64,000 nucleotides of DNA from Lachnospiraceae bacterium (GTDB taxonomy: Bacteria > Bacillota > Clostridia > Lachnospirales > Lachnospiraceae), in NCBI GenBank assembly GCA_028689655.1, contig JAQVCT010000009.1, forward strand, positions 1 through 64,000. The letters are read 5' to 3'. Under the pieces are notes generated by a model. The model made no database searches, was not told where the DNA came from, and worked only from the letters and a program-made list of their open reading frames with translations. Shown piece by piece: positions 35,163 to 44,299 of this stretch. Numbering within the stretch: position 1 is the first letter of the stretch; each line of letters begins with the position of its first letter. A program made the position numbers and the translations under genes.

Positions 35163-35205
35163 TATAATATGTCATGAATTGCAAAGCAATCCATGACATA
35201 TTATA
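35163..35205 (-). promoter_or_regulatory. 20-bp hairpin in the gpmI leader
   Basis: Arms of 20 bases (TATAATATGTCATGAATTGC and its near-perfect partner) with a 3-base loop, ending about 15 bases before the gpmI start and just ahead of the AAGGAG site. No U-tract, so not a terminator; it could stabilise the message, gate ribosome access or be a protein-binding palindrome. Confidence 0.65.
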
Positions 35206-35363
35206 CTCTTTTTTGTCCACAGGTGCAACCAGAAGCTTCGCTTTAAAATAAGTACATATATGAATGTTTTCAGGTTGCATTTTACACAGGATGCTTATAA
35301 AATAGAATGAATCAAATATTCTATTTGAAATGATAAAATAATGAAATATCTCAGGAGGTACCT

Positions 35364-36530
35364 ATGTTAACATTATTATCACAGTTTTTTATAAAAAATG
35401 CTTCTGATAAGGAGCCGTCTGCGTTGCGGCAGGTTTACGGTGTGTTATGTGGATGTGTTGGCATTGCTCTGAATATATTTCTGTTCCTGGGGAAATTCTT
35501 TGCAGGCACCATCAGTCATTCCATCTCTATCACAGCGGATGCTTTCAACAACCTTTCTGATGCAGGTTCCTCGGTCATCACGCTGATCGGTTTCCGCATG
35601 GCGAATCAGAAACCGGACATGGATCATCCCTTCGGACATGGCAGAATCGAATATTTATCCGGCCTCGCCGTTTCCATCGCGATCCTTTTCATGGCAGTGG
35701 AACTGATCCGAACCTCTTTTGATAAGATCCTGCACCCGGAACCTGTGGACTGTAATGCGCTGATTCTGGTCATCCTGCTGGTATCCATCGCTGTGAAATG
35801 CTACATGGCATATTACAATTATTCCATCGGAAAGAAGATCAATTCTGCTGGTATGAAAGCCACCGCCACGGACAGTCTCAGTGATACCCTGGCAACTACC
35901 GTGGTTCTGTTATCTACCTTATTTACTCATTTTACGGGGATTTTAATTGACGGATACTGTGGTGTCCTGGTGGGATGTTTTATCCTGTTCGCCGGATTCT
36001 CTTCCCTGAAAGATACCATCAACCCATTGCTGGGACAGCCTGCTGACAAAGAATTTGTGCAGCAAATCGAATCTATCGTCATGGCACACAGCACGATCCT
36101 GGGCATTCACGACCTCATCGTCCATGACTATGGTCCAGGTCGTGTTATGATCTCTCTTCACGCAGAAGTTCCTGCAAAAGGGAATATTCTGGTGCTCCAC
36201 GATGAGGTCGATAATATTGAACATGAACTACAGACGAAGTTGAACTGCTCCGCAGTGATCCATATGGATCCCATCATGAATGACGATCCTGAGACCATTG
36301 CATTATCCGAGAAAGTAAAAGAGATTCTACATACCATTGATGAGACTTTACAAATACATGATTTCCGTATCGTAAAGGGGCCCACTCACACGAACATCCT
36401 CTTTGACGTTCTGGTTCCTTTTCATTATCAGATGACAGATGAAGCTTTGAAAAAAGAGATCCAGGGATCTGTACAGACATGGAATCCTACATATTTTACA
36501 GTCATTCAGGTGGATCACACCTGTTATTAA
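35364..36530 (+). CDS. Cation diffusion facilitator family transporter
   Basis: 388 residues, six transmembrane helices then a ~95-residue cytoplasmic metal-binding domain. The transport site is visible as ADAFNNLSDAGSS in helix II and the TDSLSDTLAT segment in helix V, and DHPFGHGRIEYL follows helix II as in CDF proteins. It should export Zn2+, Mn2+ or Fe2+ in exchange for protons; the metal cannot be read from sequence with certainty, although DD pairs and lack of a His-rich loop fit Mn/Fe types. AGGAGG is placed ideally. Divergent from gpmI, a Mn-dependent enzyme, which is suggestive only. Confidence 0.9.
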   Translation: MLTLLSQFFIKNASDKEPSALRQVYGVLCGCVGIALNIFLFLGKFFAGTISHSISITADAFNNLSDAGSSVITLIGFRMANQKPDMDHPFGHGRIEYLSGLAVSIAILFMAVELIRTSFDKILHPEPVDCNALILVILLVSIAVKCYMAYYNYSIGKKINSAGMKATATDSLSDTLATTVVLLSTLFTHFTGILIDGYCGVLVGCFILFAGFSSLKDTINPLLGQPADKEFVQQIESIVMAHSTILGIHDLIVHDYGPGRVMISLHAEVPAKGNILVLHDEVDNIEHELQTKLNCSAVIHMDPIMNDDPETIALSEKVKEILHTIDETLQIHDFRIVKGPTHTNILFDVLVPFHYQMTDEALKKEIQGSVQTWNPTYFTVIQVDHTCY

Positions 36531-36605
36531 TACTTTCACATTATTAGAACACTCTAACATCGATCATGTTTTAACACAGTTCTTGCCTCATAACATTTTA
36601 TTCTA

Positions 36606-37472
36606 TTACAGATACCGAATGATCAGCAAGGAACCTTTTTTTACTTCTATGGTCACGTCCTGACCTGTGAATTCATTGCTGACGCCTACTGGGAAATCAT
36701 TGGTAAGATTTGCATCTTCCAACTCATATTTTAACCCCTTCAGGGTCACGCCCTTTGCCGTATCCCCCACAGAAAAGACTGCCAGGATTCCGTGCTCCTG
36801 CGCGGGTAAGTGCAAACTGTCACAGGTCAGCACCTGCATCTCATAATTATCACCGTAAAGCTTGCAGGTGCGGTTCTGTCTGCTGAGGAATACAAGACAC
36901 TGCATATTCGCTATGCTGTGATCCACTCTTCCGCCTGTGGCTCCCAAAATGATAAAATTCTCATATCCCTGTGCCATCCCCTCCCGAATCGCCGCCAGCA
37001 TATCCGTGTCATCTTTCTCCTTAGGAAGCCTGATCACATAGGTTCCCGGGATCTTATCTACATCCACCCCTTTTTCCCCCAAGGAGTCAAAATCCCCCAG
37101 AAGAACATCCGGTGTGTAGTGAAGCCGCTCCAATGCCAGATAGCCTGCATCTGCTGCGATGACATAATCACCCTCTACCGGTTTGAAAAAGCTTTCTCTG
37201 AAATCTCCCGCTCCCACAATGTAGCACGTCTTATTTTTATTGCCTTTATTTTCATTACTATTACTTCTATTATTACTACCTTTATTAGTACTACCTTTAT
37301 TAGTGTTACCTTTATTACTGCTACCTTTGTTACTGCTATCTTTGTTACTGCTGCCTTTGTTACTGCTGCCTTTGTTACTGCTGCCTTTGTTACTGCTATC
37401 TTTGTTACTGCAGCCTTTATTACTGCTGCCTTTATCACTGCTGCCTTTATTTTTTTCCCTATCTGAGTTCAT
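36606..37472 (-). CDS. thiN: Thiamine pyrophosphokinase with a pentapeptide-repeat N-terminus
   Basis: 288 residues from the ATG with AGGAGAAAATTTT. The C-terminal ~210 residues are a complete thiamine diphosphokinase, which moves pyrophosphate from ATP to thiamine: KTCYIVGAGDF, the catalytic LLGDFDSLGEK, KEKDDTDMLAA, GATGGRVDHSIANM and the C-terminal thiamine-binding region. The N-terminal ~75 residues are about 14 copies of a K-G-S-S-N pentad, absent from relatives, which start directly at the CYIVGAGDF strand. The repeat is encoded by 15-bp units and keeps frame whatever the copy number. Confidence 0.92.
   Translation of the reverse strand: MNSDREKNKGSSDKGSSNKGCSNKDSSNKGSSNKGSSNKGSSNKDSSNKGSSNKGNTNKGSTNKGSNNRSNSNENKGNKNKTCYIVGAGDFRESFFKPVEGDYVIAADAGYLALERLHYTPDVLLGDFDSLGEKGVDVDKIPGTYVIRLPKEKDDTDMLAAIREGMAQGYENFIILGATGGRVDHSIANMQCLVFLSRQNRTCKLYGDNYEMQVLTCDSLHLPAQEHGILAVFSVGDTAKGVTLKGLKYELEDANLTNDFPVGVSNEFTGQDVTIEVKKGSLLIIRYL
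37243..37455 (-). repeat. 15-bp coding tandem repeat within thiN
   Basis: About 14 copies of a 15-base unit, consensus GGCAGCAGTAACAAA on the minus strand, encoding GSSNK with variants GCSNK, DSSNK and GNTNK. The central copies are nearly identical and the 5'-proximal-to-core ones more diverged, as expected for slippage expansion from the middle. Confidence 0.9.
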
Positions 37473-37608
37473 AAAATTTTCTCCTATACGATCATTCTTA
37501 ACATACATTTTCTGTCATGGGTGCAATACGCCAACAGATATCCGGTACAGCGTTTCGAAAATAGATTTCTTATCCTTAATTCTATGAGATTGTATGAAAA
37601 TCCAGTCA

Positions 37609-37655
37609 TATTGTATCAAATTGCTGGTCATCCCGCCAGTGATTTGATACAATAT
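37609..37655. repeat. Perfect 12-bp inverted repeat with inner stem
   Basis: ATTGTATCAAAT and ATTTGATACAAT flank an inner CTGG/CCAG pair, giving one long hairpin in the 270-base gap between divergent thiN and the GT2 gene. No U-tract follows on either strand, so a protein-binding or RNA-structural role is more likely than termination. The rest of the gap holds no gene. Confidence 0.6.
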
Positions 37656-37740
37656 ATATCTAAATCAATCCTTTGGTCCAATCAGTAATTCCATCTGACC
37701 AATACCTGAATCTCACACAAATGATATGGAGGATAATCCC

Positions 37741-38742
37741 ATGGTAACTTTTAGCCTGTGTATGATCGTAAAAAATGAAGAAAAAATATTAGCCCGCTGC
37801 CTTGACAGCCTGAAAGGACTTATGGATGAGATCATCATCGTGGATACCGGATCCACAGACCATACCATAGAAATTGCCCGTACTTATACGGATCACATCT
37901 ACACCTACTCCTGGGAAAACGATTTTTCCAAAGCCAGGAACTTTGCATTTTCCAAAGCGACCATGGACTATATCTACAGTGCGGATGCCGATGAACTCCT
38001 GGACATGGAAAATCAAAAGCGATTTCAGGCATTAAAAAAGGCACTCCTGCCCGAAATTGAGATTGTCCAGATGTATTATTGTAATCAGTTCCAGTATAAT
38101 ACCACTTACAATTATGATAAGGAATACCGCCCCAAGCTATTCAAAAGGCAGCGTTCCTTTCACTGGATCGAACCCATCCACGAGACGATTGCCTTAGATC
38201 CGGTGGTCTATGACAGTGATATCTGTATTACCCATTTGCCTGAGAGCAACCATGCTCCCAGAGATTTACGGCGTTTTGTACAGCTTTTCGAAGAGCATGT
38301 GCGTCTGTCTACCCATCTCCATAACATGTATGCCCGGGAACTTTTCATTGCGGGAACCCCCAGTGATTTTACAGATGCCATTCCCGTTTTCGAGGATTCC
38401 ATGATGGACACTGACAGAACGGCAGATGAGATCCGAGAAGCCACCTGCGTACTGGTACGTGCTTACCATCTGGGAAATCATATACATGGCTTCTTTACCA
38501 ATGCACTGAAAAATATTGCAGGTGATGGCACTTCCGAAGTCTGCTATGAGCTGGGACTTTATTACAGTGAGCGTAAAGAATGGCAGGAAGCTGCCATCTG
38601 GTATGAAAATGCCGCTTACGAAACAGAATGTGTACTGAATCTGTGCATCAAAGAACACTACGCTCTGGAAGGGCTGGCTGACTGCTATGATGCCCTTGGC
38701 AATCCCTCGGAAGCAATTCTCATACGAAGCAAATTATCATAG
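37741..38742 (+). CDS. GT2 glycosyltransferase with TPR-like C-terminus
   Basis: 333 residues from the ATG after GGAGGATAATCCC (an ATG five codons earlier overlaps the ribosome site). The N-terminal GT-A fold has FSLCMIVKNEEKILARCLDSL, IIVDTGSTDHT and the metal-binding YSADADELL. After about residue 200 helical repeats follow (EVCYELGLYYSERKEWQEAAIWYE), similar to tetratricopeptide repeats found in SunS-like and related enzymes that glycosylate peptides or proteins. Donor and acceptor are unknown. It is transcribed alone and divergently from thiN. Confidence 0.87.
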   Translation: MVTFSLCMIVKNEEKILARCLDSLKGLMDEIIIVDTGSTDHTIEIARTYTDHIYTYSWENDFSKARNFAFSKATMDYIYSADADELLDMENQKRFQALKKALLPEIEIVQMYYCNQFQYNTTYNYDKEYRPKLFKRQRSFHWIEPIHETIALDPVVYDSDICITHLPESNHAPRDLRRFVQLFEEHVRLSTHLHNMYARELFIAGTPSDFTDAIPVFEDSMMDTDRTADEIREATCVLVRAYHLGNHIHGFFTNALKNIAGDGTSEVCYELGLYYSERKEWQEAAIWYENAAYETECVLNLCIKEHYALEGLADCYDALGNPSEAILIRSKLS

Positions 38743-38766
38743 ATGCTTCCCATAAGAAATTGGCTG

Positions 38767-39777
38767 CTACTGATAGTCCTCCAGCAGGAACATAGGCTTT
38801 ATCGCTACCACTTCATCATACTCTGTCTGGCTCACTTCCACACCGGAATGCAATGCTTTCAATCCAGCTTTCAGGTCTTCATAGGCTTCCGCCATGGTAT
38901 CTGCCCTGCCCTCTTCCACAGAACGATACATTCTGTCAAGTGCTGCAGGATGCGCGTATCTGGCAGGCAGTGGAAAATTCTCATAGGACTGAATATACTT
39001 CTCCATCTCTGCTCTGGCTTTCTCCAGTTGCTTTTCCAATGCTATTCTATTATTGCGTGCAGTTGGCAGAATATTGGAAGCTGACACCAGAAATACGATA
39101 CCGATTCCACCCAATACACAATAAATTCCGATATTCCCTGTACGGGATATCACACAGTAAATGCCGTAAGCTGCCACGACAAATGCCCCCAGAAGAATGG
39201 TCAATGCTACCCATTTATAAGTTGGTTTTGTATTATTGTAGACACGCATACTTTTACTGGCATAGGAGAGACTGGTACTGAGTGTCGGTTCCTCTTCCAG
39301 ATATTCCTTAGCCTTAATAATCTCTGCCATGGTCTCCCGATCCTGCTCTGTGAGATTTTTCTTCTTCCGCTTTTCTCTCTGTGCTTCCTCCCATGCCAGG
39401 ATTTCTTCTCCCTTGGCAGACAATGTTTTTATCTGCGGAAAATGTGTTTTCACATAATCTAATAACTCATCCACTTTTTGTTCAAATTTAAAATTACATT
39501 GTTTGACCTGTCCATGATCATACTCCACCACCAGATAGGGCATGGATGCAAAAACTCCTTTTTTATTAAAGCCCCCCTTTGACATGGCGATTCTCTTATA
39601 GATTCTGGTAATTGTATTCATTGGAATATAAAATCGACGATCCAAATAAAAACTATTTAAGTAAATCGCCTTTTCTCCAATCCCGCAAGGTCCTATTTTC
39701 TGACAGTTCATTCTATCTGTTTTCAAGTCTTCATCGGGTAAACTGCTGTTCCCCAATTGCTTTGGTCTTATATACAT
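38767..39777 (-). CDS. Uncharacterised membrane protein
   Basis: 336 residues. The first ~115 residues form a soluble beta-rich domain (IYLNSFYLDRRFYIPMNTI, MPYLVVEYDHG) reminiscent of PH-like modules, next a charged linker (WEEAQREKRKKKNLTEQD), then two adjacent transmembrane helices (about 193-240) and a C-terminal coiled helix. No family recognised with confidence. GGAGGAGTACAGG gives a strong start. It follows cstA on the same strand after a hairpin. Confidence 0.75.
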   Translation of the reverse strand: MYIRPKQLGNSSLPDEDLKTDRMNCQKIGPCGIGEKAIYLNSFYLDRRFYIPMNTITRIYKRIAMSKGGFNKKGVFASMPYLVVEYDHGQVKQCNFKFEQKVDELLDYVKTHFPQIKTLSAKGEEILAWEEAQREKRKKKNLTEQDRETMAEIIKAKEYLEEEPTLSTSLSYASKSMRVYNNTKPTYKWVALTILLGAFVVAAYGIYCVISRTGNIGIYCVLGGIGIVFLVSASNILPTARNNRIALEKQLEKARAEMEKYIQSYENFPLPARYAHPAALDRMYRSVEEGRADTMAEAYEDLKAGLKALHSGVEVSQTEYDEVVAIKPMFLLEDYQ

Positions 39778-39836
39778 GCCTGTACTCCTCCGTCCAATGC
39801 TTCCTTATCATATTCAGGTGCTTCCTTATAATAACA

Positions 39837-39870
39837 GAGGGACTGTCCAATAGCAACAGTCCCTCCTTTT
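39837..39870. terminator. Hairpin downstream of cstA
   Basis: Arms GAGGGACTGT and ACAGTCCCTC with a 9-base loop; the T-rich side lies on the plus strand (CCTTTTATT), yet the nearest gene ending here is cstA on the minus strand, where the hairpin is followed by fewer T's. Confidence 0.6.
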
Positions 39871-39917
39871 ATTCAATGATGAAATTCATAAAATCAAAAG
39901 CGTCATACCCAGCCGGA

Positions 39918-41375
39918 TCATGCACGTTTTTTGATGGTAGTCATGAAGATTCCTAAGAATAATAATGCTACTAAGATACCAATTACATATGCAACTGCAA
40001 CCGGAACAGCTACTACAAGTCCGAGACACTCAGGTGCTAACAGGAAATATGTAGCGGATACTGCACTCATGAAAGTAGCAGGTACCACTGTAATCCAGTA
40101 GTTCTTTTTCTCCTGGAATAAGTACATTGCTGCTGCCCATAACACGATCATCGCCAATGTCTGGTTCGTCCAGCTGAAGTAACGCCAGATAATGGAGTAG
40201 TCGATCTTGCCAAGTGCATTACCAACACCGAGGATAGCACCGACGCCAAGTACCGGGATACAAAGCATCAAACGATTCTTCCATGATTTCTGATCCAGTT
40301 TGAACCAGTCAGCCAAAACAAGTCTCGCTGAACGGAATGCTGTATCACCGGAAGTAATAGGACAAGCGATAACACCTAACATGGCAAGGGCGATACCAAC
40401 ACCACCCATTGTCTTGGAACAGATGTCATATACACTTGCGGAGCATCCTCCACCGATCTCCAGCAGACCAGTACTGAGTCCTCCTGTCACTTCATAGACA
40501 GCGCAGCCTGCTGCTGCCCAGATAAGAGCGATGACACCTTCACTTACCATAGCTCCGTAAAATACGAAACGTCCCTGTTTCTCACTCTTCATACAACGAG
40601 CCATCAAAGGTGACTGCGTGGAGTGGAAGCCTGAAATCGCACCACAGGCAACTGTGATGAACATGAAACTCCAAATAGGAGTTGCATTTGGATGCATATT
40701 ATAGAAATGTGTCCAGATCTCCGGAATCTGATATCCGTGAGTAAATAATCCTACACCAACACCAAGTGCCATGATGATCAGACAGATACCAAAGACTGGA
40801 TAAATCTTACCAATTACTTTATCAATAGAAATAAATGTTGCAATGAAATAGTAAATTAAAATGATAACCAACCAGAATAATGTACTGGTCACAAAAGATG
40901 TAGCTCCACTGTTCTTAAATAAAAGTACGATCAGACCTGCAGGTCCTACCGCAAATACAGTACCGACCATAACCAGTAATACCACAGAGAACACACGCAT
41001 AACATTCTTCATAACATCGCCAAGATAAATACCTGTAATCTCGGAAATGGAATCGCCATCATTACGTGCACTCAGCATACCTGAGAAATAATCATGTACA
41101 CCACCTGCGAAGATTGTACCGAATGTAATCCAAAGAAATACGATAGGTCCCCATTCAGCACCTGTTAACGCTCCAAAGATAGGTCCTAATCCAGCTATGT
41201 TCAATAACTGAATCATAAATAACTTCCATTGTGGAAGCACTACATAGTCTACGCCATCGTTGATTCTCACTGCCGGAGTCTCACGATCATCAGGTCCAAA
41301 TGTGTTCTCTACGAATTTACCATAGATAAAGTACCCTCCGATTAAAATAGCTAGACAGATGAAAAAACTGATCAT
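39918..41375 (-). CDS. cstA: CstA-family carbon starvation/pyruvate transporter
   Basis: 485 residues with about 13 hydrophobic helices. The signature block GLGPIFGALTGAEWGPIVFLW and later AGGVHDYFSGMLSARNDG, GFHSTQSPLMARC and GDTAFRSARL are those of CstA/BtsT, proton-driven importers of pyruvate and in some species peptides. It is shorter than enterobacterial CstA (~700), as is common in Clostridia. AAAAGGAGGATACAA precedes the ATG. A 22-bp inverted repeat lies 43 bases upstream of the start. Confidence 0.92.
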   Translation of the reverse strand: MISFFICLAILIGGYFIYGKFVENTFGPDDRETPAVRINDGVDYVVLPQWKLFMIQLLNIAGLGPIFGALTGAEWGPIVFLWITFGTIFAGGVHDYFSGMLSARNDGDSISEITGIYLGDVMKNVMRVFSVVLLVMVGTVFAVGPAGLIVLLFKNSGATSFVTSTLFWLVIILIYYFIATFISIDKVIGKIYPVFGICLIIMALGVGVGLFTHGYQIPEIWTHFYNMHPNATPIWSFMFITVACGAISGFHSTQSPLMARCMKSEKQGRFVFYGAMVSEGVIALIWAAAGCAVYEVTGGLSTGLLEIGGGCSASVYDICSKTMGGVGIALAMLGVIACPITSGDTAFRSARLVLADWFKLDQKSWKNRLMLCIPVLGVGAILGVGNALGKIDYSIIWRYFSWTNQTLAMIVLWAAAMYLFQEKKNYWITVVPATFMSAVSATYFLLAPECLGLVVAVPVAVAYVIGILVALLFLGIFMTTIKKRA

Positions 41376-41417
41376 ATTTGTATCCTCCTTTTGATTTGTA
41401 TAACTGACTGTTTTTTC

Positions 41418-41439
41418 ATGTACTACAAGAATAGTACAT
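41418..41439 (-). promoter_or_regulatory. Candidate operator upstream of cstA
   Basis: Perfect palindrome with 8-base arms, ATGTACTA-caagaa-TAGTACAT, in the cstA 5' region. The length and spacing fit a dimeric regulator site. The cognate protein is unknown; no two-component pair lies next to cstA here. Confidence 0.45.
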
Positions 41440-41558
41440 ATCTACAAATATGAATTAATGATACCACATTTTTTATACAAAATAAACATGAAATATTAAA
41501 TTTCTATAAAAAATAATAAAATATTTTAAAATATTATAAAATATTCTGTATTATTGGA

Positions 41559-42740
41559 TTAATCGCGCTTGATAATTGCTGAACAGCCCATACCGCCGCC
41601 CACACAAAGCGTAGCGAGACCAGTCTTGGCATCTCTTTTCATCATCTCATGGATCAAAGTTACCAGAATACGGCATCCGGATGCTCCCACAGGATGTCCC
41701 AATGCGATAGCTCCACCATTTACATTTAATCTGGCAGGATCAAATGCAAGGTCATGTCCCACTGCAACTGACTGTGCTGCAAATGCTTCATTTGCCTCGA
41801 TCAGATCGAACTGATCAATGGTCATGCCTGTCTTTGCCATTACTTTTCTGGTAGATGCCACCGGTCCGATACCCATGATGGATGGATCTACGCCGGCAAG
41901 CTCTCCACCGATCCAGGTAGCAAGTGGTGTTACGCCCAGTTCTTTTGCTTTCTCTTCGCTCATGACGATGATTGCTGCTGCCCCATCATTGATACCGGAT
42001 GCGTTTGCCGCCGTCACTTTACCAACCTTTTTAAAGCATGAACGTAATCCTGAGATTCCCTCTGCGGTAATGCCAGGTCTTGGACCTTCATCTGTATCTA
42101 CGATGACGGTTCCTTTTCTCGTCTTCACTTCCACTGGAACGATCTCATCTTTGAATTTTCCAGCCTTCATAGCTGCTTCGCATTTCTGCTGGCTGTTCGC
42201 TGCGAACTCATCCAGCTGTTCTCTGGTAAGTCCCCACTGATCACAGATATTCTCTGCGGTGATACCCATATGATATCCCTCAAATGCATCTGTCAGAGCA
42301 TCCTTCATCAGGGTATCTTCCATCACAGCGTTGCCCATACGATATCCGAAACGTGCTTTGTCCAATGCCCATGGTGCTCTTGACATGTTTTCCATACCAC
42401 CGGCTACAATAATATCTGCATCTCCGCAGGCGATCAGTTTGGCTGCGAGATTGACACAGTGCAGACCTGAGCCACACAATACATTGATGGTAGTTGCCGG
42501 TACTTCCACAGGGATGCCTGCCCGTACGGCTGCCTGCCTTGCAACATTTTGTCCCTGGTTCGCCTGAATCACACAACCCATATATACTTCATCGATCTGC
42601 TCTGGTTTTACACCAGCTCTTTTCATTGCTTCCTTTACCACTACTGTTCCCAGGTCAGCGGCTGGAACGGTGCTTAATTCTCCACCCATTGTACCGATTG
42701 CTGTACGGCATGCACCTGCTAATACTACTTTTCTTCCCAT
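41559..42740 (-). CDS. thlA: Acetyl-CoA acetyltransferase (thiolase)
   Basis: 393 residues, standard for the degradative/biosynthetic thiolase family. It condenses two acetyl-CoA to acetoacetyl-CoA, first step toward butyryl-CoA and butyrate. The nucleophile Cys89 lies in [11 protein letters not shown], the second catalytic pair in [11 protein letters not shown] and [18 protein letters not shown] precedes the ATG. The promoter has consensus boxes and a Rex-like palindrome just downstream. None of crt, bcd, etf or hbd is adjacent, so this is a separate thiolase unit. Confidence 0.96.
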   Translation of the reverse strand: MGRKVVLAGACRTAIGTMGGELSTVPAADLGTVVVKEAMKRAGVKPEQIDEVYMGCVIQANQGQNVARQAAVRAGIPVEVPATTINVLCGSGLHCVNLAAKLIACGDADIIVAGGMENMSRAPWALDKARFGYRMGNAVMEDTLMKDALTDAFEGYHMGITAENICDQWGLTREQLDEFAANSQQKCEAAMKAGKFKDEIVPVEVKTRKGTVIVDTDEGPRPGITAEGISGLRSCFKKVGKVTAANASGINDGAAAIIVMSEEKAKELGVTPLATWIGGELAGVDPSIMGIGPVASTRKVMAKTGMTIDQFDLIEANEAFAAQSVAVGHDLAFDPARLNVNGGAIALGHPVGASGCRILVTLIHEMMKRDAKTGLATLCVGGGMGCSAIIKRD

Positions 42741-42753
42741 GATGTTACTACCT

Positions 42754-42771
42754 CCGTTAATTTTTTAACTA
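42754..42771 (-). promoter_or_regulatory. Rex-like operator before thlA
   Basis: The palindrome GTTAATTTTTTAAC (42756-42769) matches the core GTTAA-N4-TTAAC of the clostridial Rex site TTGTTAA-N4-TTAACAA, with the outer positions weaker. It lies between the predicted transcript start and the ribosome site, where a repressor would block elongation or initiation. Confidence 0.5.
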
Positions 42772-42780
42772 TCTTTTTCT

Positions 42781-42809
42781 ATTATAAAACCACCGCATCT
42801 ATTTTGCAA
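42781..42809 (-). promoter_or_regulatory. Predicted sigma-A promoter of thlA
   Basis: TTGCAA and TATAAT separated by exactly 17 bases on the minus strand, predicted start near 42774, about 34 bases before the ATG. Confidence 0.65.
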
Positions 42810-42871
42810 CTCCTATTTCATGCTTACATAAACATAGCCCGATATTTTTCCATCGGACTATTATCCTAATT

Positions 42872-44146
42872 TTATTCTTTTACGTGCTTTTTATAGAATC
42901 GTTCTCTGTCAATGGCATTGTTCTGATGTGCCACGATGGTGGTACATACGGCATCACCTGTGATGTTCACTGCGGTTCTGGTCATATCCAGGATACGATC
43001 AATGCCCATGATCAGTGCAATGGCTTCCACCGGGAGTCCCACAGCATTGAATACCATAGTCAACGTGATCAGACCGACGCTTGGAATGCCCGCTGTACCG
43101 ATGGACGCCAGCGTTGCCGTGCCGATGACGGTAATATAATCCATCATATCCAGATGAATCCCAAATGCCTGTGCCGCAAAGACAACTGCCACGCCCTGCA
43201 TGATGGCGGTGCCATCCATGTTGATGGTGGCTCCAAGAGGTATGGTAAAGCTTGATATCTTTTTCGATACTCCCATTTTCTTCGCCAGTGTGTCAATGGA
43301 CAGAGGAATGGTGGCATTGCTTGTGGCGGTGGAAAATGCAAATGCCATCACCGGGAAAAAGTTCTTAAAGAAGATAATGGGATTCAGCCCCGTAAGCACT
43401 TTCAGTAACCCCAGGTAGACCACGAAGCATTGGACTGCAAGTGCCAGCAGCACGGCGAACATATATTTTAACATAGGAATGAACGCATCAAATCCAAGGC
43501 TTGCAAAGGTCTTCGCGATCAGACAGAACACTCCAAGAGGTGCCACCTTCATGACCATCATCGTCATCTCCATCATAATGTCATTGAACTGTGTGAAAAA
43601 GTTAGCAACCGTCTCCACACGCTCCCCCAGCTTTGCCAGGATCACACCGATGATCAGTGCGAAAAAGATGATCTGCAGCATGGTGCCATCGGCAAGTCCC
43701 TGAAATATATTCGTTGGAATAATATTCAATAATGTATCTGCCACGCTGGTGGGTTCCGCAGATGCCACAGAGCTGCCGGTCTGAATGGCATTCATATTTA
43801 GTCCCACACCGGGATCAATGAGATTACCCACTGATAATGCCACGGTAATCGCCAGCGCAGTGGTAAATAAATAGAATATCAGGGTACGTGCACCCACATC
43901 CCCCAATTTTTTCGTATCTCCGATGGACATACTGCCACATACCAGGGAACAGAATACCAGTGGAACCACCAGCATCTGCATGAGACGGATGAAGCCCTGT
44001 CCGATTACATACAGGACACCGCCTACGATGAATTCCTCTTTGAAAGTACTTGCAGGCACTAAATAGTTTAAGATCACTCCCGTGATCGCACCTGCAATCA
44101 ATCCTATAAATATCTGGGTGGTAAGACCTAGCTTTTTATTTTTCAT
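42872..44146 (-). CDS. Sodium/proton dicarboxylate symporter
   Basis: 424 residues of the DAACS (GltP/GltT/DctA) family, with eight membrane helices and two re-entrant loops. The substrate and cation sites are visible in FSTATSNATIPLSID, TINMDGTAIMQGVAV and the final helix segment RILDMTRTAVNITGDAV. It imports glutamate, aspartate, serine or C4-dicarboxylates; the Arg in DMTRTAVN is the residue that usually favours acidic amino acids or dicarboxylates. The start is less certain because AGAGGTATC lies 12 bases away. It follows the sugar reductase gene on the same strand. Confidence 0.92.
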   Translation of the reverse strand: MKNKKLGLTTQIFIGLIAGAITGVILNYLVPASTFKEEFIVGGVLYVIGQGFIRLMQMLVVPLVFCSLVCGSMSIGDTKKLGDVGARTLIFYLFTTALAITVALSVGNLIDPGVGLNMNAIQTGSSVASAEPTSVADTLLNIIPTNIFQGLADGTMLQIIFFALIIGVILAKLGERVETVANFFTQFNDIMMEMTMMVMKVAPLGVFCLIAKTFASLGFDAFIPMLKYMFAVLLALAVQCFVVYLGLLKVLTGLNPIIFFKNFFPVMAFAFSTATSNATIPLSIDTLAKKMGVSKKISSFTIPLGATINMDGTAIMQGVAVVFAAQAFGIHLDMMDYITVIGTATLASIGTAGIPSVGLITLTMVFNAVGLPVEAIALIMGIDRILDMTRTAVNITGDAVCTTIVAHQNNAIDRERFYKKHVKE

Positions 44147-44299
44147 ATAATAACGATACCTCTTTCATAATCTGCCTTATTTGCACGAAGGAAACCTTTT
44201 CTATTTGATATTGCTAAGATCCGCCCAAAATGTCAGTAAAGTAGTGATAACACGAGTGTGTCGAAGACACTTTGTACTGCTTATCCTTATGGCTTACCT

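Noticed and set aside
37240-37587. Plus-strand leucine/proline-rich frame opposite thiN
   Set aside because: It is the antisense of the 15-bp repeat region; periodic L/P strings come from the repeat, and thiN on the other strand is a clear gene.
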